A stretch of 64,000 nucleotides of DNA, taken from positions 3,893,605 to 3,957,604 of the forward strand of contig CM022673.1 in assembly GCA_012295275.1 (NCBI GenBank). The letters are read 5' to 3'. The notes below the pieces were generated by a model. The model was given only the letters and a program-made list of their open reading frames with translations, was not told the DNA's origin and did not search any database. Below are positions 63,275 to 64,000 of the stretch, in pieces. This stretch comes from Chrysomallon squamiferum (lineage: Eukaryota; Mollusca; Gastropoda; Neomphalida; Peltospiridae). A program made the position numbers and the translations under genes. How positions within the stretch are numbered: the stretch's first letter is position 1; every line of letters starts with the position of its first letter.

Positions 63275-63903
63275 CTGAAAAATAATAATAATGAACATAA
63301 CAAAACAAAAATAACAACAAAATCTACATTTTCCTTCTGAATGGAATTTTATCCTTTACAGTCATTTCTGTTATTTCATTATTAGATTTAAATTATTTCT
63401 TTGTCATGTTTTATTTGTATTCTGAAGGGGTGGAGTACACCAAATTCTTGGAATTTAATTGTAAACATGTATATTATTATTATTATTATTATTAATGAAA
63501 AAACACAGTATATTTAGGAAGATATCTTTACAACATTTAATTCATTCATCATTTGTTATTACTTCGTGTAATTTTATGTGAAGCTTTTAATCCATAATTA
63601 CTTTATATTATAAAATGCTAATATGTTATAATCACAGAATGATCAGATATAAACTGCAGTAATTGTATGGCTATCATTTAATAACATTCCGATTTGATGT
63701 TCCGCCGTTAACGTATGTAAATTGTGTCACCTAATGCAGTAACGGTACTGAACCAAATTAAAAATTGAAATTGGTTCTTTCCAACCAGTTAGATATCTTT
63801 CAAATTAATTTTTTAATATTCACTATGTAGTAAAAATAATTTTATATAAACACTTTTTAATATTATTTTATGACTGTCACACAAGACTGCACAAAGAGCT
63901 TAC

Positions 63904-64000
63904 TTAGCATGCTGTTATCATTAAGGTAGCGTCATGCGTTTCCCACCGCAACCAAAGCAAGCTATCGCCATTGTTGATTTTGTCAACAACCTGTCACAGT
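63904..64000 (-). other. Candidate non-coding first exon of ANKAR with short upstream ORF
   Basis: This is a CpG-bearing, GC-richer segment that ends at TGCTAA|GTAAGC, a good donor on the - strand. It contains a 16-codon upstream ORF (63921-63971) starting AACAATGGCG. The promoter itself would lie here or beyond the window edge. Support is sequence texture and the donor only. Confidence 0.3.

Overview
The window is nuclear DNA from an animal. It is strongly AT-rich and carries many long dinucleotide, trinucleotide and homopolymer tracts. Its one complete gene is split into about 20 short exons with GT/AG introns. The heavy (GA)n/(CA)n load, long AT-rich intergenic DNA and patchy CpG depletion suggest an invertebrate, and a mollusc-like lophotrochozoan is my best guess. 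The phylum is an inference from genome texture, not a measured placement.

Left edge (1-650): a short open segment on the + strand (454-646) reads as the last coding exon of a rhodopsin-class G-protein-coupled receptor. It contains transmembrane helix 7 with the NPxxY motif, a helix-8-like tail and a stop codon. The rest of that receptor would lie to the left of the window.

Middle (about 650-38,000): roughly 37 kb in which I find no convincing gene. It holds (GA)n, (CA)n, (TA)n, (TTA)n and poly(A/T) tracts, several degenerate direct duplications, and two near-identical copies of a dispersed element, each attached to a (TC)n tract (5217-5486 and 20025-20294). It also holds a few GC-richer islands that could be distal regulatory elements. 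CpG is common throughout.

Right part (about 38,000-64,000): a single gene on the - strand, reading from 63,122 down to a stop at 42,945. It is an orthologue of ANKAR (ankyrin and armadillo repeat-containing protein). I joined 20 coding exons by matching splice sites and phases. The model is 4,338 nt, giving 1,445 residues, close to the roughly 1,430 residues of vertebrate ANKAR. The order is an N-terminal region without a recognised domain (about 500 residues), about six ankyrin repeats, a long armadillo-repeat solenoid, and a short basic tail. Two exons are very small: one of 38 nt that is needed to restore frame, and one of 18 nt that is only a candidate. CpG falls sharply at about 38.0-38.3 kb and stays low through the introns. 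This suggests that a methylated transcription unit, probably including a long 3' UTR, runs about 4.6 kb past the stop codon.

I found no bacterial-type operon, CRISPR array or defence system, and no new multi-gene system. The most informative oddities are a 65-bp intronic repeat array made of copies resembling a real splice donor, simple repeats packed against many splice sites, the CpG boundary, the duplicated microsatellite-linked element, and a CCAAT-box island inside ANKAR intron 7.
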